From Nostoc sp. NMS9 (GTDB lineage Bacteria; Cyanobacteriota; Cyanobacteriia; Cyanobacteriales; Nostocaceae): a DNA stretch of 64,000 bases. The stretch is from positions 23,977-87,976 of the forward strand of contig NZ_JABXKL010000099.1 of NCBI RefSeq assembly GCF_017114995.1, in the 5' to 3' direction. Each line of letters begins with the position of its first letter. Positions within the stretch are counted from its first letter, which is position 1. Both the position numbers and the translations under genes were made by a program. Positions 50,954 to 59,648 of this stretch are shown piece by piece. The notes under the pieces were generated by a model. The model made no database searches, was not told the DNA's origin, and saw nothing but the letters and a program-made list of their open reading frames with translations.

Positions 50954-52390
50954 TTACTCCGCCCATTGTTTTGCCCAAGCAAGAGTTTGATGCACTTGCT
51001 CAATTTTTGGGGCTTCGCAGTACAGGCGTAAAACTGGTTCAGTCCCGCTAAACCGAATCATTAACCAGCTTTTATCAGCTAGGCGATATTTGTAGCCGTC
51101 AATTGTTTGGCAATCAATCACTGCTAACCCGGCAATTTCCGTTAAGGGTTGGGTTTGCAGTTGTTGCAAAAGACGCGATCGCACTTCCATATTTGCTAAG
51201 GGTAAATCAATGCGATCATAAGCTGAGGTAAACCCTGTTTGTTTCTGCAAGTGGCGATAATACTCACCTAAATCCAAACCAGATTCTACAATCGCCTCTA
51301 GAACGTACAAGGCTGACAGCAGGGCATCGCGTTCGGGAATATGGCTGCCATAACCAATTCCTCCCGACTCCTCACCACCCAGTAACACTTTTGCTACTAA
51401 CATTCTGTCAGCGATATATTTATAACCAACCGCTGTCTCAAAGACTGATAGGTTATGTAGTGCTGCTACAAGGGGCATCAAGTCCGAACCACTAACAGTT
51501 TTAACTATTTCACCCTTAAAGTCGCGTCGCAGGGTTAAATGGTCGATTAATATCGGGATTAATACTTGGGAACTTAGGAAGTTGGCTTCTCCATCCACTG
51601 CTGCAATGCGATCGCAGTCTCCATCAAATACCAACCCCACTGTTAAACCTGATTTATCGGGTTCTCGGTGAGTCTTGATGACTTCAAAAAGCTTTGAAAG
51701 GTATTTCGGCAATGGTTCTGGCGCACCACCACCAAATAGGGGGTCGCGTTCGCTGTTGATTTCTTTGACTTGATTGCCTAGTAATCTCGCCAATCCGCCA
51801 GCAGCAGCGCCATGCATAACATCGGCAAATAACGTTAGTTTGCCAGATGCGATCGCTTCTCGAAGTTTGGCGATATCAACTTTACCTTCTAGCGCTTGGG
51901 TATAACTGGGCCAAGGATCGAATTTCTCTTGCTTACCTGGGGTAGCTGCTAATGGTACTCCAACCGACAACTGCGCCTCTATCTCTTTTGTGACTTCTGG
52001 CGGTACTGATCCACCAAAACAACCCTTGACTTTTAATCCCAAATATGTACCAGGATTATGACTGGCTGTAATTACTAGTGCCCCTAAAGCATTGAGTTGT
52101 TTTGCTGCCCAACTATAAGCTGGGGTTGGGGCATAAGTTTCGCTCAATAGCACATCAAAGCCGACAGCACTGACAGAATTGGCGACAGCACGAGCAAAGT
52201 CTTCGGCCATGAATCGGCGATCGTAACCAACAATTATTGTCCGGCTACCCACCGTAGGAAAATATGTATCATATAATACTTTTGCGGCGACTGGCGCGAC
52301 CAGGGCTAGACGTTCAAAGGTGAACTCGTCACCGATAACGCCCCGCCAGCCGTCTGTACCAAACTTGATTGAGTTAGCTACAACTGGCAT
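50954..52390 (-). CDS. Phosphoglucomutase/phosphomannomutase family protein
   Basis: 478 residues, alpha-D-phosphohexomutase. IKFGTDGWRGVIGDEFTFER is domain 1 start, ITASHNPGTYLGLKVKG contains the phospho-Ser, FDGDCDRIAAVDGEA the metal-binding DGDxDR, GGEESGGIGY the sugar-binding loop, and MIRFSGTEPVLRLYCEA the phosphate-binding loop. It interconverts hexose 1- and 6-phosphates. Full length and intact. Close to rdgB, transcribed in the same direction. Confidence 0.93.
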   Translation of the reverse strand: MPVVANSIKFGTDGWRGVIGDEFTFERLALVAPVAAKVLYDTYFPTVGSRTIIVGYDRRFMAEDFARAVANSVSAVGFDVLLSETYAPTPAYSWAAKQLNALGALVITASHNPGTYLGLKVKGCFGGSVPPEVTKEIEAQLSVGVPLAATPGKQEKFDPWPSYTQALEGKVDIAKLREAIASGKLTLFADVMHGAAAGGLARLLGNQVKEINSERDPLFGGGAPEPLPKYLSKLFEVIKTHREPDKSGLTVGLVFDGDCDRIAAVDGEANFLSSQVLIPILIDHLTLRRDFKGEIVKTVSGSDLMPLVAALHNLSVFETAVGYKYIADRMLVAKVLLGGEESGGIGYGSHIPERDALLSALYVLEAIVESGLDLGEYYRHLQKQTGFTSAYDRIDLPLANMEVRSRLLQQLQTQPLTEIAGLAVIDCQTIDGYKYRLADKSWLMIRFSGTEPVLRLYCEAPKIEQVHQTLAWAKQWAE

Positions 52391-52526
52391 CTAAGTATCC
52401 TAACTGTCTACTTGAGGATTCTAGCATTTATCACAGTGTATAAAGTAAAAAAAGAATATAGTATTAACATCTAGTAGTATTCGGCTGTTTCTACACAAAA
52501 GTCAGCGAATTTCTGGATTCGAGCAT

Positions 52527-54158
52527 CTAACGTATCCGCCAAATCCTCATACCATTCTTACTTCCAGTGAGTAAAAATCGACCATCAGGAGTGAAAGCAA
52601 GAGTTGGCGTCGAGTTCGGAGTATCAATAAAAGACTGGTCAATTTTTCCTGTTTCCAAATTATATAGCTCGATCATCTGATTCTGACTATTACTGCTAAT
52701 AGCAAGAATATTGCTATTAGGACTCAATTTTAAATTTGAATTCACTTTATATAAAGTGTGAACTTCTTCGCCATTAGTTAAGTTACATACTTCAATAAAA
52801 TAGCTTCCACCATTTATATTATAATAATTAGCAGTAACAAATAATTTACCATCTAAAAGCATTTTAGATGAGTAGTTTACCTGGCAGTTTAAATGTTTAA
52901 CATTAATTAATTCACCTGTGTTAAGTTGCCGGATTTCAAGCTCCTGATCTCTTCTAGTTAACAGAATATTTTGAGGAACATCACTATCAATAACTGAGAA
53001 CGATTGGTGCCAATATTCTTCATTCCGTGTTTTCTCAACGATATGCTCTTGACCAGTTTTTATATTCCATATTTTAAGCTTTTCTTCCTGATCAAAAGAT
53101 GTAAGCTTTTCTTCCTGATCAAAAGATGAATTATATTCCTCAACAATCCCAATGATTATTTTCCCATCATCACTTATATGAAGCAGCCTTATGCTTGGGA
53201 AACCAGACTCATCACCAAAAGAGCGAATTAATTTACCATTTTTCAAGTCATATAATTTAATCTTTGGGTATAATCTATCATCATCGAGAATGTAAAAGTA
53301 AAATTTATCAGAAGAGTATACTACCTTAGAATAGAATGCTACAAGATATTCAGAATTTTTAGTTACTACTATATTACTGATTTTATACTTGGGATCGCCA
53401 AGATTTAACGTCCTCATTAGCTGATTATTATCTATATTCCAAACTTTAATTTCTTCGTCGTGGCTACTCACTAAATATTTAAGTTCTAAATTAATAGCGA
53501 TAATTGCATCTTCCCTAGATGTTGGAGGACGAAGATTCTTTACAGAAAAAGATTTAAGTTTTTTTCCACTATGGAAATCCCAAATTTTAATCTCAGTGTG
53601 ATCCTCTTGAGAACTAAAAACAGCTCCATTACTACTAAATTTTATTGAACTATAGCCAAGACGTTCATCTCCTAATATATTCCTCTCCAGAAAAAAGCTA
53701 CTAGAAATTCGCTGAAGAAGCAGTATCGGATTGGAAAATGGCAAATCTTTATATTTAGTGTATGCATATATTTGAAGAAATATTAAGACACTAGCACCAG
53801 TACCAGTTATCAAAATCCATTTATTTTTATTTATCCAAGATTTAACCTTTGATTGTAAGTTTGTTTTAACTTCTACCACTGGTTCCGGTTCAGAAACCTG
53901 TGTATTATAAGAGTCATTTTTGTAAAAATTAGTTGTTTTTCTGACAGTACGACCAGAAGCCAAAGACTCCATTATTATTTCGTATGCTGAATTAATTGCT
54001 TTCAACTCAGCTTCCGCTTTTCTTTGTAAGCGAGGATTATGAGCATAACGATCTGGATGCCAAACTTGAACTAAATCTTTGTAAGCTTGCTTAATCTCAT
54101 CTACAGAAGCATCAGATGAAATACCTAAAACTTGGTAACACTGCTCTAGATTATCCAC
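52527..54158 (-). CDS. J-domain protein with transmembrane helix and WD40-like repeats
   Basis: 543 residues. The J domain (about 4-66, LEQCYQVLGISSDASVDEIK QAYKDLVQVWHPDRY) has HPD at 34-36 for Hsp70 contact. After a linker there is one helix (WILITGTGASVLIFLQIYA, about 115-135), then WD40-like repeats from about 165 to the end (IKIWDFHSGKKLKSFS, IKVWNIDNNQLMRTL, LKIWNIKTGQEH, MIELYNLETGKID, GMRIWRI). The propeller would be on the far side of the membrane or the helix may be misread. Role unknown; DnaJ plus WD40 proteins are common in large cyanobacterial genomes. Confidence 0.85.
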   Translation of the reverse strand: MDNLEQCYQVLGISSDASVDEIKQAYKDLVQVWHPDRYAHNPRLQRKAEAELKAINSAYEIIMESLASGRTVRKTTNFYKNDSYNTQVSEPEPVVEVKTNLQSKVKSWINKNKWILITGTGASVLIFLQIYAYTKYKDLPFSNPILLLQRISSSFFLERNILGDERLGYSSIKFSSNGAVFSSQEDHTEIKIWDFHSGKKLKSFSVKNLRPPTSREDAIIAINLELKYLVSSHDEEIKVWNIDNNQLMRTLNLGDPKYKISNIVVTKNSEYLVAFYSKVVYSSDKFYFYILDDDRLYPKIKLYDLKNGKLIRSFGDESGFPSIRLLHISDDGKIIIGIVEEYNSSFDQEEKLTSFDQEEKLKIWNIKTGQEHIVEKTRNEEYWHQSFSVIDSDVPQNILLTRRDQELEIRQLNTGELINVKHLNCQVNYSSKMLLDGKLFVTANYYNINGGSYFIEVCNLTNGEEVHTLYKVNSNLKLSPNSNILAISSNSQNQMIELYNLETGKIDQSFIDTPNSTPTLAFTPDGRFLLTGSKNGMRIWRIR

Positions 54159-54502
54159 AGATAAACCCTCTTACTCATTAAACATACTGTCCCTAGTTCT
54201 GAGAAAATCATACATGATGTAGGGAATGTAAGTTATTTTGAGGTTATTACTCACAGTTAGTGTTGAGTAAAATCTGCTTGCTAATAAGAGCGATCGCCCC
54301 AGTTACAATAATGTAAATCAGCACGAAATCTCTATGCGCGATCGCTTTTTTATCAAACTTAATTAGTTGCAAAGACTCAAAGGCGCTTTCCGCCAGAAAT
54401 TCCACTTCTAAAAAATATGAATAAACATTAATAATCCTTAATAGTATTCACTATTAAGGATTGTTAATATGAGCAAAAACTGCTCACAAACCTGATTTTT
54501 CC
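54159..54502. other. Intergenic with long perfect hairpin
   Basis: 344 bases between the J-domain gene and the ParR-like gene. Contains an AGCGATCGCCCC/GCGCGATCGC pair and the hairpin at 54433-54462. No gene seen. Confidence 0.45.
54433..54462. terminator. 13-bp perfect hairpin after the actin-like operon
   Basis: AATCCTTAATAGT, loop ATTC, ACTATTAAGGATT, 40 bases past the stop of the small coiled-coil gene; A/T-rich and without a long T-run. Could be a terminator or a DNA-binding (centromere-like) palindrome. Confidence 0.5.
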
Positions 54503-54982
54503 TTAAAAATCATCAAGAAACTGACTAAGGCGACTGATTACGGGGTCAACCTCTTGAGGAGGGGTAGCAACAGTATAAGAAGTATTATTTACTACTTCTA
54601 ATTGAGTTGGAGACGGAATGAACGATCGATCGTTGACTATGAGCGCCAGTTGTGCAACTTGTTGAGAAAGTTGCAATAGATGATGTTCCATCGCCTCCAA
54701 ACGATTAGATCCCTTGGCAAAAAAACGTTCCTCAAGTCCAGCCACTTGACGTTGCAGTTCACCGATTTGTTGATCGATCGGTGTTGTTACTGCTGTTTGT
54801 GGAGCAGGTTGTACAGGTTCCGGTACACATAAAGATTGCCATAAGGCTTCTTTACAGAGGTCGCTGAAAGTCTTGTCTGGTTGTTTTTCCAAATAACTTT
54901 CTACTTGCGCTAACAAGCTTTCATCAGCAAGCTCTGGGTTGAACGTGACGGATTTAACTACCTTTTTTGACCATTGGAACAT
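54503..54982 (-). CDS. Small partner of ParM-like actin (ParR-like?)
   Basis: 159 residues. MFQWSKKVVKSVTFNPELAD ESLLAQVESYLEKQPDKTFS DLCKEALWQSL has the strand-helix-helix layout of a ribbon-helix-helix DNA-binding N-terminus; then a Pro/Gln linker, a coiled coil (about 65-120) and a Pro-rich tail ending RLSQFLDDF. It starts 5 bases after the stop of the actin-like gene. ParM partners (ParR) bind centromere DNA through RHH and cap filaments with their C-terminus, so the layout fits; no sequence match is claimed. Confidence 0.7.
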   Translation of the reverse strand: MFQWSKKVVKSVTFNPELADESLLAQVESYLEKQPDKTFSDLCKEALWQSLCVPEPVQPAPQTAVTTPIDQQIGELQRQVAGLEERFFAKGSNRLEAMEHHLLQLSQQVAQLALIVNDRSFIPSPTQLEVVNNTSYTVATPPQEVDPVISRLSQFLDDF

Positions 54983-54987
54983 CAGCT

Positions 54988-56151
54988 TTATGCCCTAGCA
55001 GCGCGATTGGAGGATAATTGTGCCTCTCCATAAATATACTGCCCCAAAGCATTCGCCTGTCGGGAAGGTGCTGCTAAATGAGCATTAATCTTTGCTTCTT
55101 TGAGCAGACGTTGAACGTCGTCCCAGAAGAACTCACCACCCCCGCCAGTCAGAATCACATCGGTGACGCGTTCTGGCAACCAGGCTAGCACACGGCTACA
55201 GATTTCGCGCGAAAACATCTCCGTGAGGTTGGGAAGAAAATCGTCTAGGTTGGTGGGCTTGCTAGCGCCTTTAGGACGATAAAAGCGTTCACCTCTGGGT
55301 TTGTTAACAGCGGAAATCAGCGCTAAAGATTGACTATCTGCTCCTTCAATTTCGGCAGACACCAATTCATAAAACTTATTCATCCCGAAGTCTTCACTCT
55401 TAGAAGCACCTCTGGCAAAACGGAAGTTATCTACCATCAAAAGATCGACGGTTTGATGTCCAATATCGACGATCGCCACCGATATTTTTGTAAAATCGGG
55501 ACTGCCAGGGTTTTTCTTAGGTTGAGCTTCAGACCACAGCAAGCTGCCGTAACCTTCTGGCATTACCCATACCTTACTGACGTTCAGCGACACAGATTCG
55601 CCTCGGAAATTCAACACATGAGGGCCACCGACTTGGCTAATTAGCTGTGCTTTTTCCTTTTCAAATTGCTCTAAGGAAAGAAAAGGCAGACCCAGTACAA
55701 CTGAGATATCATCTCTGAGTTTGAAGTAGCCAGCACTTGCTAATACTTTTACTAGTGCAGCTTCTACCTTAGATTGTCCGACTCCTAAATTCGCCCCAAA
55801 ATCGGCTGCCAGTTGACCAACAGCATATCCATTTCCTTGATACTCCAGCCACAAATCCATTAAGGGGTCAGTAGCTCTGGCTTCAAAAACACCACCGCGT
55901 ACTTGTTCTATCGACATCTGCTTGACGTTGGCAGGTACGAACACCACACTGCCGGGTTCACGACTCACACAAGTTTTTGTGGAAGTTCTGCCTAAATCAA
56001 CACTGAGAATGGTTTTCCCGGAACCACCGACTGGCTTGCTAGTGGGAGGATTATTATTAACAGCATTTATGGGAGTCGATGCTAACGGCTGCCTATTCAT
56101 GGGTATAGCAGCAGCATTGATTGGGGTAGCGGCGGAAGGTTGGTCTGTCAT
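54988..56151 (-). CDS. ParM/StbA-family actin-like ATPase
   Basis: 387 residues. After a disordered N-terminus rich in P/N/A (1-45), SVDLGRTSTKTCVS is phosphate-1, IVDIGHQTVDLLMVDNF is phosphate-2, and VILTGGGGEFFWDDVQRLL the adenosine motif of the actin/Hsp70 fold; DLWLEYQGNGYAVGQLA fits StbA-type proteins. Filament-forming ATPases of this class segregate plasmids or position cell structures. Here it is in a two-gene operon with a small coiled-coil protein among chromosomal housekeeping genes. Confidence 0.85.
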   Translation of the reverse strand: MTDQPSAATPINAAAIPMNRQPLASTPINAVNNNPPTSKPVGGSGKTILSVDLGRTSTKTCVSREPGSVVFVPANVKQMSIEQVRGGVFEARATDPLMDLWLEYQGNGYAVGQLAADFGANLGVGQSKVEAALVKVLASAGYFKLRDDISVVLGLPFLSLEQFEKEKAQLISQVGGPHVLNFRGESVSLNVSKVWVMPEGYGSLLWSEAQPKKNPGSPDFTKISVAIVDIGHQTVDLLMVDNFRFARGASKSEDFGMNKFYELVSAEIEGADSQSLALISAVNKPRGERFYRPKGASKPTNLDDFLPNLTEMFSREICSRVLAWLPERVTDVILTGGGGEFFWDDVQRLLKEAKINAHLAAPSRQANALGQYIYGEAQLSSNRAARA

Positions 56152-56390
56152 GAAAGCTCCTAGTTCAAACTTAACTGTAAAAAGTTGTCATGCTCATCTT
56201 ACAAAAATGCGAGCAACCAGAAATTCTAGGTTGCGTCAAGTGTAGCTAGAAATACGCCAAAAATTAATTCCGGCGATACCTCCGGTAAGCTCTGCCAACG
56301 CACATCTAGTATTATTTGGCATAGTGTAGGCGAATTTTGGCCAGATGTAACCCCTGCTTTCACTGCTTTCAAACCAAAAGCGTCCATGTT

Positions 56391-57014
56391 TCATCTTCTA
56401 GTACGTCTTGACTGGCGCTTGAATATCCAGAAAACAAATGCTAGAACCAAACCGCCAAGTACGATTTTAGATACAGGAGCAAGGTACTTGTCCACAAGTT
56501 CATACTGACTACCCAATATGTATCCTGAGTATGTTAACAAACCCACCCAAGCAGCGCTACCTAATGTTGTGTAAAACAAAAATGGTAGCAAAGGCATATT
56601 GGTAATACCTGCGGGAACAGAAATCAAGGTGCGGATTCCTGGCACAAGACGACCAATTAATACTGCTGTTCTACCTTGTCGGTCAAACCACTCTTTGGCC
56701 TTGGTAATATCTTTACTGGATATAGCCAACCATTTGCCATACTTATCAGCCCAAGCTTTCAAACGGATTTCACCCAAAAACTTACCCGGATAGTACCAAA
56801 TAAGTGCGCCCAATACAGAACCCAAAAGTCCTGCGAAAAATACACCAATGATATTCAGCTTTGCCCCTCCTGGTTGATATGGACTTGCTGTAAATCCAGC
56901 CAGTGGCATAATCAATTCTGAAGGAATGGGGGGAAAAAGGTTCTCTAAAAACATGAGTAGGGCAATTCCCCAATAGCCAAAATAATTGATAGTATTAGTT
57001 ATCCATTCAAGCAT
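56391..57014 (-). CDS. DedA-family membrane protein
   Basis: 207 residues. IALLMFLENLFPPIPSELIM PLAGF, LGALIWYYPGKFLG, WFDRQGRTAVLIGRLVPGIR TLISVPAGITNMPLLPF and the C-terminal helices are the SNARE-associated/DedA (DUF3422-independent) core with the conserved FxRFxPxxR-like GRLVPGIRT. DedA proteins affect lipid flipping (undecaprenyl phosphate, phosphatidyl carriers) in some bacteria. Four to five helices. Intact; ATG at 57014. Confidence 0.92.
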   Translation of the reverse strand: MLEWITNTINYFGYWGIALLMFLENLFPPIPSELIMPLAGFTASPYQPGGAKLNIIGVFFAGLLGSVLGALIWYYPGKFLGEIRLKAWADKYGKWLAISSKDITKAKEWFDRQGRTAVLIGRLVPGIRTLISVPAGITNMPLLPFLFYTTLGSAAWVGLLTYSGYILGSQYELVDKYLAPVSKIVLGGLVLAFVFWIFKRQSRRTRR

Positions 57015-57481
57015 TGAGTCAATTCCTGAAATTGCTGGACTAGTCTTGTTGCTAAATTCAGCTTTAGCTTTTTTAAAGGGTAATTATCCCCGCTTGCTAG
57101 AGTCAAGTTAATTTGGCTGCACTCAAAATTGGCATCACAACTGAAAAACAGAGTAAGACAAGTGGAAGCTAAGGGTCTGTTTCATTAATCTTGAGAGTTA
57201 TAAAAGTTCGTAAGTATCTCTAGCCTTTGAGATTGAACGATTTATCTGCTCGCTACAAACCTCACAAAATTAATTAAACGAACCACTAGGTTTTTTTTTC
57301 TAATTTTTTAGATCCCCCTTAGTCTTCTTTTTAAAGGGACTAGGAAGGATCTAAAGACTTGATGGCAAATTTAAAAACATACTCTAGGGTTTTCTGCTGA
57401 AGTTGGGGCTGTGGGGTAGTACAGAGAGAGAAGGGAGAAAATTTCACCTTGTCCCCCTCATCCCCCTCATCCCCTCTTCTT
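57015..57481. other. Intergenic with palindromic repeat
   Basis: 467 bases: TAGATCC..TAGTC / GACTA..GGATCT arms around 57310-57355 (AGATCC-type palindrome), T-runs at 57291-57310 and a CCCCCTCATC tandem near 57453-57476. No gene seen. Confidence 0.5.
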
Positions 57482-58552
57482 CTAGACTGTGGGGGTCAAT
57501 GATTGTACCCTTGGTTCCGATTGCCAGTCTAAGGGATTCCAAACTCGATCTTCCAGCGCCATCTGCTCAATTAAACTTGCAAGTCTCAGGGCTTTGAGAG
57601 CTTGTTCGCCACCTACTGAGGGTTGATTGCCACCGTGTACACAGTTGACAAAATGTTCTAATTCTGCACTCAGTGGTTGAATATTGCTGGTGTAAACTTT
57701 TTCAATTACACCATCTTGTCTGTAAAGTACTTGTCGGTGGTCGGTGAGAGAATTAGCAGTGGTTTGTCGGTGAATCAAAATTTCATTCTTGAGGAAATCT
57801 GCCTCAGTAAATGAATTTTTACAATGGGCGACAATCCGGCGAATTTTTCGGTGAGTAACTTTACTGGCAGTCAGAGTAGCAACAATACCATTGGCAAAGC
57901 CCAAGGTGGCGGTTACGTAATCTAAATAACCAGAGTCTAGGGAGCGAGTACCGCTAGCAGTCAATTTTGTGACTGGGGAAGCAGCTAATTCCAGAAGTAG
58001 GTCGATGTCATGGATCATTAAATCCAGCACAACTGAAACATCGTTTGCTCGATCTGAGTAAGGACTCATCCTGTGGGCTTCTAGTGCCAGCAATTCCTCT
58101 GTTTTTAGAACTTGGCTCAGTTCTTTAAAAGCTGGGTTAAAACGCTCAATATGACCTACTTGCAGGATACACTGAGATTCAGCTGCGGCATTTACTAAAG
58201 ACTCTGCCTCAGAAATACTGGCTGCGATCGGTTTTTCAATCAAAACATGAATTCCCGCTAACAGACAGTTGATGCCCACGGCATAGTGCAGACGAGTGGG
58301 AACAGCTACACAAACTGCTTCCACAAGGGGTAGCAGATCGCAGTAATCTTCAAAAAAACGCACCTTGTACTTGCTGGCAGTTTCTAATCCTCGCTCGACG
58401 TTAATATCTGCCACTCCGACTAGTTCAACATCTTTCATTGAACTCAGCACGCGAGCGTGGTGTTGTCCCATGTTACCCACTCCAATCACGCCTATGCGGA
58501 TTGGTCGTGGCTGGTTGCGCTGTGTATATGGATTCGGTTCTGCCACTGACAT
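57482..58552 (-). CDS. Gfo/Idh/MocA-family oxidoreductase
   Basis: 356 residues from the ATG at 58552; the frame opens at 58588. IRIGVIGVGNMGQHHARVLS is the NAD(P)-binding Rossmann start (GxGxxG), VLIEKPIAASISEA has the catalytic EKP, and VSVVLDLMIHDIDLLLEL the conserved HDID/Asp-His block. The C-terminal domain is complete. Substrate is probably a sugar derivative, unknown. Divergent from queC. The start choice is uncertain by 12 residues. Confidence 0.9.
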   Translation of the reverse strand: MSVAEPNPYTQRNQPRPIRIGVIGVGNMGQHHARVLSSMKDVELVGVADINVERGLETASKYKVRFFEDYCDLLPLVEAVCVAVPTRLHYAVGINCLLAGIHVLIEKPIAASISEAESLVNAAAESQCILQVGHIERFNPAFKELSQVLKTEELLALEAHRMSPYSDRANDVSVVLDLMIHDIDLLLELAASPVTKLTASGTRSLDSGYLDYVTATLGFANGIVATLTASKVTHRKIRRIVAHCKNSFTEADFLKNEILIHRQTTANSLTDHRQVLYRQDGVIEKVYTSNIQPLSAELEHFVNCVHGGNQPSVGGEQALKALRLASLIEQMALEDRVWNPLDWQSEPRVQSLTPTV

Positions 58553-58588
58553 GCTATTTTGCACTATTATTCTCTCCTCAACCACCAA

Positions 58589-58903
58589 ATTTAGAGACGC
58601 TACGGCCGTTGGCGTTTATACTCGAAAGCCGGTTACGATCCGTCTAAAACCATCCAGATGGTAACATAGAGCCTATGTTTATGAAGAATTTCAAAGTTTG
58701 TGATCGGTTCCCGTAATCCAAATATCTTTTGTATCGATATTTCGGGTTTGCTTTGGATTTTGCACTTTCTACAAAAAATATATGTCTTTTTATTAATTTG
58801 AAAAAAGTCAGTAAGACCTAAGTATAAATTCTCCTTAGCATTGCTTTCTGGCATCTTGTTAAGGTTTGATTTGGCGATTTGAAATCCAAAATTTGCAACC
58901 GAG
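58589..58903. other. Intergenic, divergent promoter region
   Basis: 315 bases. Small hairpin CCATCCAGATGG (58648-58659). TTGAAA (58798) and TATAAA (58823) are spaced 19 bases apart, long for a promoter. No preQ1 riboswitch could be recognised upstream of queC. Confidence 0.35.
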
Positions 58904-59581
58904 ATGAAAGCTGTAATTCTGTTATCTGGGGGATTGGACTCTTCCACAATTCTGTACAAAGCTCAGGCTGATGGCTGTGAATGTCATGCTATTTCCTTTG
59001 ATTACCAGCAGCGACATCGACGAGAGTTACAGTCAGCGCTCAGTGTCGCTCAAAAAGCTGCGATCGCAAAACATCAGGTAGTTAACTTTGACTTACGGCA
59101 ATGGGGCGGTTCGGCCCTTACCGATAATGCCATTGATTTACCCCAAGAGCGATCGCTGGATGAAATGTCTCAAAATATTCCTGTAACATACGTTCCAGCT
59201 CGTAATACCATCTTTTTAAGCTTTGCTCTTAGTTACGCTGAAGCGATCGCAGCAGAGCGTGTCTATATCGGCGTTAATGCCCTAGATTACTCAGGATATC
59301 CTGATTGTCGCCCCGACTATATCCAAGCAATGCAAGAAGTTTTTCGCCTGGGAACCAAACAAGGGCGTGAGGGACGACCAATTAATATTGTTGCACCCCT
59401 AATCAACCTGAAAAAAACCGAAATCATCCAACTGGGGAACCAATTGGGAGTTCCTTGGGAACTAACTTGGTCTTGCTATGCCGATGGAGATGTCGCCTGT
59501 GGTGTGTGTGATTCTTGTCGCTTACGGCTAGCAGCTTTTGCCGTATTGGGATTTGTTGATCCACTGGCGTATGCTTCTTGA
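58904..59581 (+). CDS. queC: 7-cyano-7-deazaguanine synthase
   Basis: 225 residues. LLSGGLDSSTILYKA is the PP-loop (SGGxDS, 8-13) that activates 7-carboxy-7-deazaguanine with ATP; FVP-like ITYVPARNTIFLSFAL and GREGRPINIVAPLINLKKTE I are conserved; four Cys in SCYADGDVACGVCDSC (about 190-206) bind zinc. It makes preQ0 for queuosine. Intact and normal length. ATG at 58904. Confidence 0.96.
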   Translation: MKAVILLSGGLDSSTILYKAQADGCECHAISFDYQQRHRRELQSALSVAQKAAIAKHQVVNFDLRQWGGSALTDNAIDLPQERSLDEMSQNIPVTYVPARNTIFLSFALSYAEAIAAERVYIGVNALDYSGYPDCRPDYIQAMQEVFRLGTKQGREGRPINIVAPLINLKKTEIIQLGNQLGVPWELTWSCYADGDVACGVCDSCRLRLAAFAVLGFVDPLAYAS

Positions 59582-59648
59582 ATGAGAAGTGAGGAGTGAG
59601 GAGTTAAAATCCATAACTCCTAACTCTTAACTCTCAACTCTTAACTCC
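59580..59648. repeat. Heptanucleotide (STRR) repeat tract
   Basis: GAAGTGAGGAGTGAGGAGTT and TAACTCCTAACTCTTAACTC as inverted halves, between queC and a convergent gene, so it can form a hairpin and may terminate both. Confidence 0.6.

Noticed and set aside
58589..58903. preQ1 riboswitch ahead of queC
   Set aside because: No matching hairpin with A-rich tail could be found.
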